Made by a program: the position numbers and the translations under genes. A stretch of DNA of 64,000 nt from Micromonospora nigra (GTDB lineage: Bacteria > Actinomycetota > Actinomycetes > Mycobacteriales > Micromonosporaceae), in assembly GCF_900091585.1 (NCBI RefSeq), contig NZ_FMHT01000003.1, positions 5,323,501 to 5,387,500 on the forward strand, read 5' to 3'. This document shows, in pieces, positions 47,404-56,127 of the stretch. The notes under the pieces are model-generated. The model ran no database searches. It was not told the DNA's origin and saw nothing but the letters and a program-made list of their open reading frames with translations. The first letter of the stretch is position 1. Every line of letters begins with the position of its first letter.

Positions 47404-48384
47404 GTGGAGTCGGCCGACGACCGCAAGGACGTCATCCTGGTCGTCGACGACGACCGGGACATCGCCCGGTTCGTCGAGTTCAACCTGCGCCTGCACGGCT
47501 TCGACGTGGTCATCGCCGGCGACGGGCAGGAGGCGCTGGACCTCATCGAGCGGCAGCGGCCGGATCTGGCGGTCGTGGACCTGATGATGCCGCGGGTCGA
47601 CGGCATGGAACTGACCCGACGGCTGCGCGCCGACCCGATGACCGCGGCTCTGCCGGTGATCATGCTGACGGCCAAGGGAATGACGGTCGACAAGGTGCAC
47701 GGCCTCAGCGCCGGCGCGGACGACTACCTGGTCAAGCCCTTCGACACCGCCGAACTGGTGGCCCGGGTCAGCTCCACGCTGCGCCGCAACAAGGAGTTCC
47801 GCGAGGTCTCCCCGCTGACCGGCCTGCCCGGCAACAGCCGGATCCGGCGGGAGATCGCCGACCGGGTCCGCAGCGGCTCGGACTACGCGGTCGGCTACAT
47901 CGACATCGACCGGTTCAAGAGCGTCAACGACCGGTACGGTTTCGTCCGCGGCGACGACTACATCTCCGCCCTGGCGCGCAGTCTGCACCGGGCGGTGGTC
48001 TCGGTGGGGCTGCCGCCGGCGTTCCTCGGCCACGTCGGCGGCGACGACTTCGTCTTCGTCTGCACCCCCGACCAGGTGCTCCCGCTGACCTCCCGGGTGT
48101 CGGCCGACTTCGAGAAGGCCGCCGACGCGCTGTACGACCCGGTCGACCGGGAACGCGGCTACGTCGAGTTGAAGGACCGCCGGGGCAACATCCGTCGCGC
48201 GGCCCTGGTCACGCTGTCCATCGGGGTGGCCGTGTCGAACACCGACAAGCGCATCGCCGATCCGCTGGACGCGATGACGGTCGCCTCCGAGATGAAGACG
48301 GTGGCCAAGAGCCAGCCCGGCTCGTACGTGGCCGTCGATCGGCGGCGCGGTGTCGGTGATCCACATCACCGACATGTGAAGTAG
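47404..48384 (+). CDS. REC-GGDEF response regulator with GGDDF signature
   Basis: 326 aa, GTG one base after the rpe stop. N-terminal receiver domain with the acidic pocket VVDDDRD, phospho-acceptor Asp59 in VVDLMMPRVDG, and Lys in VKPFDTAE. A GGDEF domain follows from ~135 (LTGLPGNSRI, YIDIDRFKSVNDRYGFVRGDDYI). The active-site loop reads GGDDF (212-216), with Glu replaced by Asp. No RxxD inhibitory site precedes it. Diguanylate cyclase activity is therefore uncertain. C-di-GMP made here could feed BldD. It is cotranscribed with rpe and lies just before the FMN riboswitch. Confidence 0.85.
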   Translation: MESADDRKDVILVVDDDRDIARFVEFNLRLHGFDVVIAGDGQEALDLIERQRPDLAVVDLMMPRVDGMELTRRLRADPMTAALPVIMLTAKGMTVDKVHGLSAGADDYLVKPFDTAELVARVSSTLRRNKEFREVSPLTGLPGNSRIRREIADRVRSGSDYAVGYIDIDRFKSVNDRYGFVRGDDYISALARSLHRAVVSVGLPPAFLGHVGGDDFVFVCTPDQVLPLTSRVSADFEKAADALYDPVDRERGYVELKDRRGNIRRAALVTLSIGVAVSNTDKRIADPLDAMTVASEMKTVAKSQPGSYVAVDRRRGVGDPHHRHVK

Positions 48385-48449
48385 CCCGTTCGGAAGATGA
48401 AACGCCGCTGCGATCGTGCAAGACTTCGGGTAGTACCCACCACGCGCTG

Positions 48450-48612
48450 GCGGGACTCGGTGTAATTCCGAACCGGCGGTGATCCACGGTCCGACCGTGG
48501 TAAGCCCGCGACCCGGGAGCGGTTCGTCCGCCCGGTGGACCTGGTGAAACTCCGGGGCCGACGGTTGGGGCGGGCCTACCCGCCCCAGACAGTCCGGATG
48601 GGAGACAGCGCG
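48450..48612 (+). promoter_or_regulatory. FMN riboswitch (RFN element)
   Basis: The conserved blocks occur in order: GGGACTCGGTG, ATTCCGAACCGGCGGT, AAGCCCGCGACCCGG, TGGTGAAACTCCGGGGCCGACGGT and AGTCCGGATGGGAGA, with the expected pairing arms. It lies ~165 bases ahead of ribD, and the intervening stretch contains GC-rich hairpins that could serve as expression platform. FMN binding should switch off ribD-ribE-ribM-ribBA-ribH. The remaining bases between the REC-GGDEF gene and ribD hold nothing else recognisable. Confidence 0.95.
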
Positions 48613-48775
48613 CGGGACGGACGGGCCGTGCCCAGGCCGCTGACCCCAGCGTGCCCACGCCCGCCGGGGCGGCCCCGCCGTACCCGGATCTCCGCCGCCG
48701 CGTGTCCGCGGCCCCTATGGCCGACGACTCCCACCGCCCGCGCGCCGGCCGGCGAGCGAGAGGGCAGGGCAGGGC

Positions 48776-49831
48776 ATGGTCTCCGTCGACGAGGCGATGC
48801 GGCGCGCGATCGACGTCGCCGCGCGGGGACTCGGCACGACCAGCCCCAATCCCGTCGTGGGCTGCGTGCTGCTCGACGCCGACGGCGAGGTGGTCGGTGA
48901 GGGTTTCCACGCCTACGCCGGTGGCCCGCACGCCGAGATCGTCGCCCTCGCGCAGGCCGGCCGTCGGGCCAGGGGCGGCACCGCCGTGGTCACCCTGGAA
49001 CCCTGCGACCACACCGGGCGCACCGGCCCCTGCAGCAGCGCGCTGGTCCACGCCGGGGTGGCCCGGGTGGTCATCGCCGTGCCGGATCCCAACCCCGTCG
49101 CCTCCGGCGGTGCCGCCACCCTGCGCGCCGCCGGGATCCAGGTCGAACTGGGGGTACGCGCCGCCGAGGCGGAGGCCGGCAACGTGGCCTGGCTCACCGC
49201 CACGCGGCGGGGCTGGCCGTACGTCATCTGGAAGTACGCCGCCACCCTCGACGGCCGGTCCGCCGCGGCCGACGGCACCAGCATGTGGATCACCTCCGAG
49301 GCGGCCCGGATGGACGTGCACGCCCTGCGCGGCACCGTCGACGCCGTGGTCGCCGGGGTGGGCACCGTGCTCACCGACAACCCCCGGCTCACCGCCCGGA
49401 ACCTGCGCGACGGCACCCTGGCCATCCGGCAGCCGCTGCGGGTGGTGGTCGACTCGGCCGGGCGTACCCCCGCCGACGCCCGGGTCCGCGACGCCGCCGC
49501 CCCCACCTGGATCGCCACCGCCGCGCAGGTCGGTGCCGGGCCCGACGGCAGGGTGGACCTGCCGGCGCTGCTCGCCGCCCTGCACGACCGGGGCGTGCGG
49601 GCGGTCCTGCTGGAGGGCGGGCCCCGCCTGGCCGGGGCGTTCCTCGCCGCCGGCCTGGTCGACCGGGTCGTCGGCTACGTCGCGCCCCGGCTGCTCGGTG
49701 CCGGTCCGACCGCCCTGGTCGACGCCGGGGTGAGCACCATCGCCCAGGCCATCGACCTGGAGATCACCGACGTTACGCAGGTCGGCCCCGACCTGCGGAT
49801 CACCGCGCTGCCCCGGAAGAGGGAGGGCTAG
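48776..49831 (+). CDS. ribD: Bifunctional riboflavin deaminase/reductase RibD
   Basis: 351 aa. N-terminal deaminase: TSPNPVVGCVL, the zinc site HAEIVAL and PCDHTGRTGPC. C-terminal reductase from ~residue 148: KYAATLDGRSA, GVGTVLTDNPRLTAR, VLLEGGPRLAGAFL. It carries out steps two and three of riboflavin synthesis. ATG behind GAGAGGGCAGGGC. Two bases separate it from ribE. Confidence 0.95.
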   Translation: MVSVDEAMRRAIDVAARGLGTTSPNPVVGCVLLDADGEVVGEGFHAYAGGPHAEIVALAQAGRRARGGTAVVTLEPCDHTGRTGPCSSALVHAGVARVVIAVPDPNPVASGGAATLRAAGIQVELGVRAAEAEAGNVAWLTATRRGWPYVIWKYAATLDGRSAAADGTSMWITSEAARMDVHALRGTVDAVVAGVGTVLTDNPRLTARNLRDGTLAIRQPLRVVVDSAGRTPADARVRDAAAPTWIATAAQVGAGPDGRVDLPALLAALHDRGVRAVLLEGGPRLAGAFLAAGLVDRVVGYVAPRLLGAGPTALVDAGVSTIAQAIDLEITDVTQVGPDLRITALPRKREG

Positions 49832-49833
49832 GC

Positions 49834-50520
49834 ATGTTCACCGGCATCGTCGAGGAACTGGGTGAGGTCGTCGGGGTGACCCCGACGGCGCAGGACTCGG
49901 CTCTGGTCGCGGTCCGTGGCCCGCTGGTCACCTCGGACGCCCGGCACGGCGACTCGATCGCGGTCAACGGCGTCTGCCTGACCGTCGTCGACGTCGACGC
50001 CGGGGTGTTCACCGCCGACGTGATGGGCGAGACGTTGCGCCGCTCGGCGCTCGGCGGGCTGCGCCCCGGCGACCGGGTCAACCTGGAGCGTGCCGCCGCG
50101 CTGGGCAGCCGCCTCGGCGGCCATTTGGTGCAGGGGCACGTCGACGGGGTCGGCGAGGTGCTGTCCCGCGAGCCGGCCGCGCGGTGGGAGACGGTCCGCT
50201 TCCGGATGCCCGCCGCCCTGTCCCGGTACGTCGTGGAGAAGGGCTCGATCACCGTCGACGGGGCCTCGCTCACCGTGGCCGAGGTCGGCCCGGACTGGTT
50301 CGCCGTCGGGCTGATCCCCACCACCCTGTCGCTGACGACCCTCGGTGCCCGCCGCGTCGGCGACCCGGTGAACCTGGAGGTGGACGTGCTGGCCAAGTAC
50401 GTCGAGCGGCTGCTCGGCGCCCGGTCCGCCGATGCCGCCGGTCCGCCCGTCGACCTGCCGGGCGTCACCGCCGGGACACCGGCGGTCGCCGGACTCGACG
50501 GTGCGGGCGGGGCGGCCTGA
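49834..50520 (+). CDS. ribE: Riboflavin synthase alpha chain RibE
   Basis: 228 aa from the ATG giving MFTGIVEELGEV, the universal N-terminus. Two lumazine-binding repeats: DSIAVNGVCLTV...LRPGDRVNLERA and KGSITVDGASLTVAEV...RVGDPVNLEVDVLAKYVERL; GHLVQGHVDGVGEV links them. Dismutates two 6,7-dimethyl-8-ribityllumazine to riboflavin. A ~35-residue Ala/Gly/Pro tail follows. Coupled to ribM by TGATG. Confidence 0.95.
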   Translation: MFTGIVEELGEVVGVTPTAQDSALVAVRGPLVTSDARHGDSIAVNGVCLTVVDVDAGVFTADVMGETLRRSALGGLRPGDRVNLERAAALGSRLGGHLVQGHVDGVGEVLSREPAARWETVRFRMPAALSRYVVEKGSITVDGASLTVAEVGPDWFAVGLIPTTLSLTTLGARRVGDPVNLEVDVLAKYVERLLGARSADAAGPPVDLPGVTAGTPAVAGLDGAGGAA

Positions 50521-51218
50521 TGGGCCCCCTCGGTTGGCTGCTGACCGCGCAGGTCGAGGTCGCCGGCTCGCCGGTGCTGGTCCGGGAGGTCGTCGGCAAC
50601 GTCTTCGGGTTGGGGTCCGCGCTGCTCGGCCTGCGCCGCGTGGTGTGGGCCTGGCCGGTCGGCATGGTCGGCAACGCGCTGCTGTTCACCGTCTTCCTCG
50701 GCGGCGCGTTCGCCACCCCGCAGGCACACGACCTGTACGGGCAGGCGGGCCGGCAGTTGTTCTTCTTCGCCGTCAGTCTCTACGGCTGGTGGCGGTGGTC
50801 GCGTACCCGTCGCCTCGGCGCGGCACCCGACGGGGCGGCGGTGGCGCCGCGCTGGGCCACCGGCCGGGAACGACTGGGTCTGCTGGTCGCCGCCGTCGCC
50901 GGCACCGCCGTGGCGTACCCGGTGCTGGCCGCGCTGGGCTCCTGGGGTCCGCTGCCGGACGCCTGGATCCTCACCGGCAGCCTGCTGGCCACCTACGGCA
51001 TGGCGCGCGGCCTCGTGGACTTCTGGCTGATCTGGATCGCCGTCGACGCGGTGGGGGTGCCGCTGCTGCTGCGCGGCGGGTTCTATCCCTCGGCGGTGAT
51101 GTACCTCGTCTACGGCGCGTTCTGCGCCTGGGGCCTCGCCAGTTGGTGGCGTACCTCGCGGCTCGTGGCGACGACCCGCGCCCCGATCCCGTCGACCTAC
51201 TCGGAGGCCGTCGCATGA
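50520..51218 (+). CDS. ribM: PnuC-family transporter, probable riboflavin importer RibM/PnuX
   Basis: 232 aa, about 7 helices. [36 protein letters not shown] and [15 protein letters not shown] (WxxW-type motif) are typical PnuC family features, and [18 protein letters not shown] the C-terminal core. PnuC homologues inside FMN-riboswitch operons of corynebacteria and streptomycetes are riboflavin uptake proteins (RibM/PnuX), and this one is fully embedded in the rib operon, so riboflavin rather than nicotinamide riboside is the likely substrate. Substrate assignment is by context. Confidence 0.82.
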   Translation: MGPLGWLLTAQVEVAGSPVLVREVVGNVFGLGSALLGLRRVVWAWPVGMVGNALLFTVFLGGAFATPQAHDLYGQAGRQLFFFAVSLYGWWRWSRTRRLGAAPDGAAVAPRWATGRERLGLLVAAVAGTAVAYPVLAALGSWGPLPDAWILTGSLLATYGMARGLVDFWLIWIAVDAVGVPLLLRGGFYPSAVMYLVYGAFCAWGLASWWRTSRLVATTRAPIPSTYSEAVA

Positions 51219-51286
51219 GCGAGCGGAGCATCAGGTCAGGACGTGCGGCCCACGGTGGCGCACAGCGGAACGGAGTACCGGCATGA
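51215..51286 (+). CDS. 23-residue ORF bridging ribM and ribBA
   Basis: ATGAGCGAGCGGAGCATCAG opens a 24-codon frame ([20 protein letters not shown] then VPA). Its ATG overlaps the ribM stop as ATGA, and its TGA overlaps the ribBA start as ATGA. This exact fit at both ends suggests a translational-coupling ORF that carries ribosomes across the 64-base gap. The peptide is Arg/Gly-rich with no recognisable domain. It could also be an unrelated spacer. Confidence 0.45.
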   Translation: MSERSIRSGRAAHGGAQRNGVPA

Positions 51287-52548
51287 CAGCGTTCGCCAGC
51301 ATCGACCAGGCGGTGGCGGACATCGCCGCCGGCCGGCCCGTCGTCGTGGTCGACGACGAGGACCGGGAGAACGAGGGCGACCTGATCTTCGCCGCCGAAC
51401 TGGCGACGCCGGAGCTGGTCGCCTTCACGGTGCGCCACACGTCCGGCTTCATCTGCGTGCCGCTCACCGAGAGCGAGTGCGACCGGCTCGACCTGCCGCC
51501 CATGCACCACACCAACCAGGACCGGCGGGGCACGGCGTACACGGTGACCGTGGACGCGCGGGAGGGGGTGAGCACCGGCATCTCCGCCGCGGACCGGGCG
51601 CACACCATCCGGCTGCTCGCCGACCCCGCCACCGGCCCGGTCGACCTGGCCCGGCCGGGGCACGTGGTGCCGCTGCGCGCCCGCGAGGGCGGGGTGCTGC
51701 GCCGTCCCGGGCACACGGAGGCCGCCGTCGACCTGACCCGGCTGGCGGGACTGCGCCCGGCCGGGGTGCTCTGCGAGCTGGTCAACGACGACGGCACCAT
51801 GATGCGGCTGCCGGATCTGGAGAAGTTCTGCGCCGAGCATTCCCTGACCCTGGTCACCATCGCCGACCTGGTCGCCTACCGGCGGCGTACGGAGAAGCAG
51901 GTCGAACTGGTCGCCGACGCCCGCATGCCCACCGAGCACGGCGTGTTCCGGGCGCTGGGCTACCGCGCCGCGCACGACCCGGCCGAGCACGTCGCGCTGG
52001 TCATGGGTGACCTCGGCGACGGGCGGGACGTGCTGGTCCGGGTGCACTCGGAGTGCCTCACCGGAGACGTGTTCAGCTCGGTGCGCTGCGACTGCGGCCC
52101 CCAGCTGAACGCGGCCCTGGGCCGGGTGGCCGCCGAGGGCCGGGGCGTGGTGCTGTACGTGCGCGGCCACGAGGGGCGCGGGATCGGCCTGCTGCACAAG
52201 TTGCAGGCCTACCAGCTCCAGGACCAGGGCCGCGACACCGTCGACGCCAACCTCGACCTCGGCCTGCCCGCCGACGCCCGCGACTACGGCACCGGCGCGC
52301 AGATTCTCTACGACCTCGGGGTGCGTTCGATGCGCCTGCTGACCAACAACCCGGCGAAGCGGGCCGGGCTGGAGGGCTACGGCCTGACCGTCACCGGGCG
52401 GGAGGGCCTGCCGGTGCGACCGCACCCGGAGAACGTGCGCTACCTGCGCACCAAGCGGGACCGGATGGGTCACCTGATCGAGCAGTTGGACGAGGTGACC
52501 GAGGCTCCCATGGGCCGCCCGGTCGCCGGCGACGAGATCGGAGCGTAG
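51283..52548 (+). CDS. ribBA: Bifunctional DHBP synthase / GTP cyclohydrolase II RibBA
   Basis: 421 aa. RibB half: [60 protein letters not shown]. RibA half from ~205: the zinc cysteines in [36 protein letters not shown], and the [13 protein letters not shown] end. Makes dihydroxybutanone phosphate from ribulose-5-P and opens GTP. The ATG overlaps the bridging ORF. Ends 2 bases before ribH. Confidence 0.95.
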   Translation: MTAFASIDQAVADIAAGRPVVVVDDEDRENEGDLIFAAELATPELVAFTVRHTSGFICVPLTESECDRLDLPPMHHTNQDRRGTAYTVTVDAREGVSTGISAADRAHTIRLLADPATGPVDLARPGHVVPLRAREGGVLRRPGHTEAAVDLTRLAGLRPAGVLCELVNDDGTMMRLPDLEKFCAEHSLTLVTIADLVAYRRRTEKQVELVADARMPTEHGVFRALGYRAAHDPAEHVALVMGDLGDGRDVLVRVHSECLTGDVFSSVRCDCGPQLNAALGRVAAEGRGVVLYVRGHEGRGIGLLHKLQAYQLQDQGRDTVDANLDLGLPADARDYGTGAQILYDLGVRSMRLLTNNPAKRAGLEGYGLTVTGREGLPVRPHPENVRYLRTKRDRMGHLIEQLDEVTEAPMGRPVAGDEIGA

Positions 52549-52550
52549 CG

Positions 52551-53051
52551 ATGGCGGGTTTCGGCGAACCGGGGGTGAGCACGGTCGACGCCACCGGGAT
52601 GACGGTGGGCGTGGTCGCTGCGCGGTGGCACGGTGAGCTGACCGACCACATGCTGGGCCGTGCCGTCGCCGCCGCGCAGGCGTGCGGTGCCGCCACCGTG
52701 GTGGCGCGGGTGGCCGGCTCGGTGGAGCTGCCGGTGGTGGCGCAGGCCCTCGCCCGCCGCTGCGACGTGGTGGTGGCTCTCGGCGTGGTGGTGCGCGGGG
52801 CGACGGCCCACTTCGACTACGTGTGCCGGTCGGTCACCGACGGCCTGACCCGGGTGGCGCTGGACGAGGGCCGGCCGGTGGCGCACGGGGTCCTCACCGT
52901 CGACACGATCGAGCAGGCCAGGGATCGGGCCGGGCTGCCCGGCTCGGCGGAGGACAAGGGCTGGGCGGCGACGGTGGCCGCGCTCGACGCCGCCGTGGCG
53001 ATCCGCACGGTGTCCGCCGGCCCCGCCCAGCGCCTCGGCTTCGGCGGCTGA
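52551..53051 (+). CDS. ribH: 6,7-dimethyl-8-ribityllumazine synthase RibH
   Basis: 166 aa, ATG shortly after GGAGCGTAGCG. GVVAARWHGELTDHMLGRAV, RVAGSVELPVVAQALAR, LGVVVRGATAHFDYVC (catalytic His), GVLTVDTIEQARDRAG. The usual PGA/FE sequence before ELP is AGS here, and the E/T of RGETxHF is A; the core is otherwise intact. Joins dihydroxybutanone phosphate and the pyrimidine intermediate; last gene of the riboflavin operon. Ends 11 bases before the convergent binding-protein gene, with no strong hairpin between. Confidence 0.93.
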   Translation: MAGFGEPGVSTVDATGMTVGVVAARWHGELTDHMLGRAVAAAQACGAATVVARVAGSVELPVVAQALARRCDVVVALGVVVRGATAHFDYVCRSVTDGLTRVALDEGRPVAHGVLTVDTIEQARDRAGLPGSAEDKGWAATVAALDAAVAIRTVSAGPAQRLGFGG

Positions 53052-53061
53052 CCGGGCCGCC

Positions 53062-53907
53062 TCACCGCAGCTCGGGCACCCGTGCCGCTTCGACCAGCCA
53101 GGTCTGCTCCAGTTGCTTGAGCGTGCCGTCCGCGGCGAGCTGGCCGACGGCGGCGCTGACGCAGCCGGTCAGCGGGGAGTCCCGGTCGAGCAGCAGCCCG
53201 AACGCCTGCGGGGCACCCACCTGGGGCAGCTGCCCGACGACGACCGTGTCGGGGAGGGCGAAGGCGGTGGGCAGGTCGACGACCAGCCCGTCGATCTGGC
53301 CGCCGCGCAGGGCCTGCACGGCGGCCTCGTCGCTGTCGAACAGGCGGGGCCGGGTGGTGGGCTCCACCAGGTCGGTGATCGCCTGTTCGCCGGTGCTGCC
53401 GGCGCGGGCGCCCAGGCGGGCGTCCCGCAGGTCGGCCAGGGACCGTTTCCCGACGATCGGGGAGGACTTCACGGCGACGACGGTCTGTCGTACCAGGTAG
53501 TAGGGCGCGGAGAAGTCGGCGGACCGCTTGCGCTCCTCGCTGATGGCCACCTGGTCGACACCGACGTCGAAGGTCTTCGGCCCCGGCGCGAGGGCGGCGT
53601 CGGCCGGCACCCGGGTCCAGGTGACCTCGTCGCGGGCGTACCCGAGCCGGGCGGCCACCGCGTAGGCCACGGCGGCCTCGAAACCCTCACCGGTGGTGGG
53701 CCTGTCGTCGACGAACCACGGCCGCTGCGCCGGCTCGCCGGTGGCGACGGTGAGCGTGCCGGGGGTCCGGGTGGGCAGGCTGTCCTTGGTGCACGACGCG
53801 GTGGCCTCGGGGGCGGTGGTCGCCACCTCCGGCGGTGTGCAGGCGGTGGCCGCGAGCAGGGCGGCGCCGGCGACGATGAGCGCGACGGTACGGGATGTGC
53901 TGGCCAT
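53062..53907 (-). CDS. Extracellular solute-binding lipoprotein (family 3, amino-acid type)
   Basis: 281 aa; ATG chosen because it directly precedes the signal [23 protein letters not shown] with lipobox ATAC, while the longer frame reads into the hisE upstream region. The mature part is a periplasmic-binding-protein type 2 fold: [94 protein letters not shown]. Likely binds an amino acid or opine. No permease or ATPase is adjacent, so partner proteins are elsewhere. Confidence 0.85.
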   Translation of the reverse strand: MASTSRTVALIVAGAALLAATACTPPEVATTAPEATASCTKDSLPTRTPGTLTVATGEPAQRPWFVDDRPTTGEGFEAAVAYAVAARLGYARDEVTWTRVPADAALAPGPKTFDVGVDQVAISEERKRSADFSAPYYLVRQTVVAVKSSPIVGKRSLADLRDARLGARAGSTGEQAITDLVEPTTRPRLFDSDEAAVQALRGGQIDGLVVDLPTAFALPDTVVVGQLPQVGAPQAFGLLLDRDSPLTGCVSAAVGQLAADGTLKQLEQTWLVEAARVPELR

Positions 53908-54067
53908 GGCGGACAGCGTAGAGGCACCCTTCGATGCCGTCGACGATCTTCCCAGTATGTCGACGGTAGCCGTCCATCGACGCGACCCATCGACGCCGGT
54001 CGCCGTGGCCGCTGACCGGGTGCGGACCCGGTGTGAGCGGCCCACGGTCGGCTGGGAGAATCGCGGG

Positions 54068-54331
54068 GTGAAGACGTTCGAGGAGTTGTTCGCCGAGCTG
54101 CAGGCCAAGGCCGCCGCCGGCACCCCCGGCTCGGGCACGGTCGCCGCGCTGGACAGGGGGGTGCACTTCATCGGCAAGAAGGTCGTCGAGGAGGCCGCCG
54201 AATCGTGGATGGCCGCCGAGCACGAGGGGCCGGAACGCACCGCCGAGGAGATCTCCCAACTGCTCTACCAGGTCCAGGTGCTGATGCTCGCCAGCGGCCT
54301 CGACCTCAAGGACGTCTACCGACATCTGTGA
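54068..54331 (+). CDS. hisE: Phosphoribosyl-ATP pyrophosphatase HisE
   Basis: 87 aa, GTG start. [43 protein letters not shown] (the EExxE metal site) and [18 protein letters not shown] are the HisE all-alpha NTP-PPase core. Second step of histidine synthesis. GAGAAT just upstream may be a -10 for a leaderless message. 45 bases separate it from hisG, as in other actinobacteria. Confidence 0.94.
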   Translation: MKTFEELFAELQAKAAAGTPGSGTVAALDRGVHFIGKKVVEEAAESWMAAEHEGPERTAEEISQLLYQVQVLMLASGLDLKDVYRHL

Positions 54332-54376
54332 GTGCGCCCCTCGCTGATCCGACCTGATCGAAGGAGCACTCCCACC

Positions 54377-55222
54377 ATGCTGCGTGTCGCCGTACCCAAC
54401 AAGGGCGCCCTGGCCGAGAAGGCCGCCCAGATGCTGCGCGAGGCGGGCTACCGCCAGCGCACCGACCCGAAGGACCTCGTCTGCCGCGACGAGGGCAACG
54501 ACATCGAGTTCTTCTACCTGCGCCCGAAGGACATCGCCACCTACGTCGGCTCGGGTGACCTGGACGTCGGGATCACCGGCCGGGACCTGCTGATCGACTC
54601 CGGTGCTCCGGCCGAGGAGGTGGTGGACCTCGACTTCGGCCGGGCCACCTTCCGGTTCGCCGCCCGCCCCGAGGACGTCGACGACGTGCGGGAGCTGGGC
54701 GGCCACCGGATCGCCACCGCGTACCCGGGGCTGGTCGAACGGCACCTGGCCGAGCTCGGCGTCAAGGCCGACGTGATCCGCCTCGACGGCGCGGTGGAGA
54801 ACGCGATCCGGCTCGGCGTCGCCGACGTGGTCGCCGACGTCGTCGAGACCGGCACCACGCTGCGCCAGGCCGGTCTCGTGGTCTTCGGCGAGCCGCTGCT
54901 GCGGTCCTCCGCCGTGCTGGTGCGCCGCACCGAGGCCCCCGTGCACCCGCAGTCCGCACAGTTGCTGCGCCGGCTGCACGGCGTGCTCGTGGCCCGCCGC
55001 TACGTGATGCTCGCCTACGACGTGCCCGCGGGCCTGCTCGACCGGGCGAGTTCGCTGACGCCGGGAATCGAGTCGCCCACCGTCTCCCCGCTGCACCGTG
55101 AGGGCTGGGTGGCCGTGCAGGCGATGGTACGCAGCGACGACGTCCACCGGATCATGGACGAGCTGTACGACCTGGGTGCCCGCGCCATCCTGGTGACCAA
55201 CATCCACGCCTGCCGGCTGTGA
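54377..55222 (+). CDS. hisG: ATP phosphoribosyltransferase HisG (long form)
   Basis: 281 aa, ATG ten bases after AAGGAG. LRVAVPNKGALAEKAAQMLREAGY, DVGITGRDLLIDSGA, RIATAYPGLVERHL and the PRPP-binding VADVVADVVETGTTLRQAGL form the catalytic domains. The C-terminal ~75 residues (GIESPTVSPLHREGWVAVQAMV...DELYDLGARAILVTNI) are the ACT-like histidine-feedback domain that defines the long, HisZ-independent form. Confidence 0.95.
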   Translation: MLRVAVPNKGALAEKAAQMLREAGYRQRTDPKDLVCRDEGNDIEFFYLRPKDIATYVGSGDLDVGITGRDLLIDSGAPAEEVVDLDFGRATFRFAARPEDVDDVRELGGHRIATAYPGLVERHLAELGVKADVIRLDGAVENAIRLGVADVVADVVETGTTLRQAGLVVFGEPLLRSSAVLVRRTEAPVHPQSAQLLRRLHGVLVARRYVMLAYDVPAGLLDRASSLTPGIESPTVSPLHREGWVAVQAMVRSDDVHRIMDELYDLGARAILVTNIHACRL

Positions 55223-55323
55223 CGCCGGTGCCCGGCCGGGTCGGGGTGGCGGCTGTCGCGTTGCCGGCCGTGACACCGGTGCCCGGTGCCGCGGGGTGGC
55301 GACGGACGACCCCCGGCGGGTGG

Positions 55324-55329
55324 CAGACT
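55324..55329 (+). promoter_or_regulatory. Candidate -10 box of the PH-domain gene (leaderless)
   Basis: CAGACT ends 6 bases before the GTG start, the same geometry as aroC. Upstream, two near-copies of GTGACGCCGGTGCCCGG (from 55220 and 55269) occur between hisG and this box. Confidence 0.4.
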
Positions 55330-55335
55330 GGTGGG

Positions 55336-55800
55336 GTGAGCGCTGTCGAGCCGGTCCGTGTCAAGCCCCGCCGTGTCCGGCTGGTCTGCTGGGTGTCGGC
55401 CGCCGCCCTGCTGGTGCTGTTCGGTGCGATGGCCGTCTCGCTGAGCGGGTCCACCGGCAACGGCTACGGCACCTTCCAGCGCGGTGACGGCGTCGCCCTG
55501 GCCGGGCTCGGTGTGCTGTTCTCCCTCGGGGTGCTGGCCTTCACCCGACCGAGGGTGGAGGCCGACGGGCGCGGGGTGCGGGTGCGGAACCTGATCGGCT
55601 GGTCCGAGGTGCCGTGGGAGGTCGTCCGGGGCGTGCGCTTCGACCGGGGTGCGCCGTGGGCCTCGCTGGAGCTGCACGACGACGAGCTGCTGCCGGTGTT
55701 GGCGCTGCAGGCCGTCGACAAGGACCACGCCGTGGACGGCGTGCGCGCTCTGCGCCGGCTGCACCGGGCCCACGCGTCGGTCGTCGCCGGAGGTGCGTGA
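55336..55800 (+). CDS. Membrane protein with bacterial PH domain (bPH_6-like)
   Basis: 154 aa, GTG chosen by the -10 position; a longer frame to 55219 includes repeat-like DNA. Two hydrophobic helices (VCWVSAAALLVLFGAMAVSL and DGVALAGLGVLFSLGVLAF) are followed by a small beta domain: RPRVEADGRGVRVRNLIGWSEVPWEVVRGVRFDRGAPWASLEL, typical of bacterial PH domains of this type. The same kind of gene follows hisG in mycobacteria. Function unknown. Confidence 0.8.
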   Translation: MSAVEPVRVKPRRVRLVCWVSAAALLVLFGAMAVSLSGSTGNGYGTFQRGDGVALAGLGVLFSLGVLAFTRPRVEADGRGVRVRNLIGWSEVPWEVVRGVRFDRGAPWASLELHDDELLPVLALQAVDKDHAVDGVRALRRLHRAHASVVAGGA

Positions 55801-55906
55801 ACTCTTCGTCCGTGCCCCGGCGACGAGGATCCGGCGGGCAGGGTGTAGTGTGGTGGGGTCGACCAGGCTGTCTCCGTGTGCACGGAATCGTGCGCCGAAG
55901 GCCGCC

Positions 55907-56008
55907 ATGAAAGTGGAGCGCCTGCTCCCACCCGTAGTCGCCGCCACGGTGGCCGGGTCCGGTCACCGGTTTCGGATACTCTCCGAGGCCGGATGCGCGA
56001 TCCTGTGA
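55907..56008 (+). CDS. Possible 33-residue leader peptide upstream of infC
   Basis: ATG after GAAGGCCGCC opens a frame [20 protein letters not shown] followed by [13 protein letters not shown], ending 20 bases before the attenuator-like hairpin. The placement suits a leader peptide, but no amino-acid run marks it as a classic attenuator, and it may be chance. Confidence 0.3.
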   Translation: MKVERLLPPVVAATVAGSGHRFRILSEAGCAIL

Positions 56009-56028
56009 TCGTGCCGACCGGTCGAGCG

Positions 56029-56060
56029 GGCCCTGGCATGTGCCGGGGCCTTCTGCTTTC
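56029..56060 (+). terminator. Attenuator-like hairpin with T-rich tail in the infC leader
   Basis: GGCCCTGGCA (56029-56038) pairs with TGCCGGGGCC (56041-56050) with one G-T pair, followed by TTCTGCTTTC. T-rich tails are rare in this GC-rich window, so premature termination control of infC-rpmI-rplT is possible. Confidence 0.55.
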
Positions 56061-56127
56061 CGGGGTCGGTTCCCACCCGGGAGCCGCGGGGTCGGCCGTG
56101 CAGGAGTTTTCGACTCGAGGAGGCCCC

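Larger units (their letters stand above)
55847..56127 (+). promoter_or_regulatory. infC leader: candidate -10 box and long untranslated region
   Basis: TAGTGT (55847-55852) fits the -10 pattern and would give a leader of about 270 bases before infC, unusually long here. The leader contains a 33-codon ORF (55907-56008), a hairpin with T-rich tail (56029-56060) and the GAGGAGG ribosome site (56117-56123). Autoregulation by IF3 or L20 is known for this operon in other phyla and is plausible here. Confidence 0.45.

Noticed and set aside
53908..54067. N-terminal extension of the solute-binding protein or of hisE
   Set aside because: Both long frames read into each other's upstream region; the lipoprotein signal and the HisE core fix the starts at 53907 and 54068.
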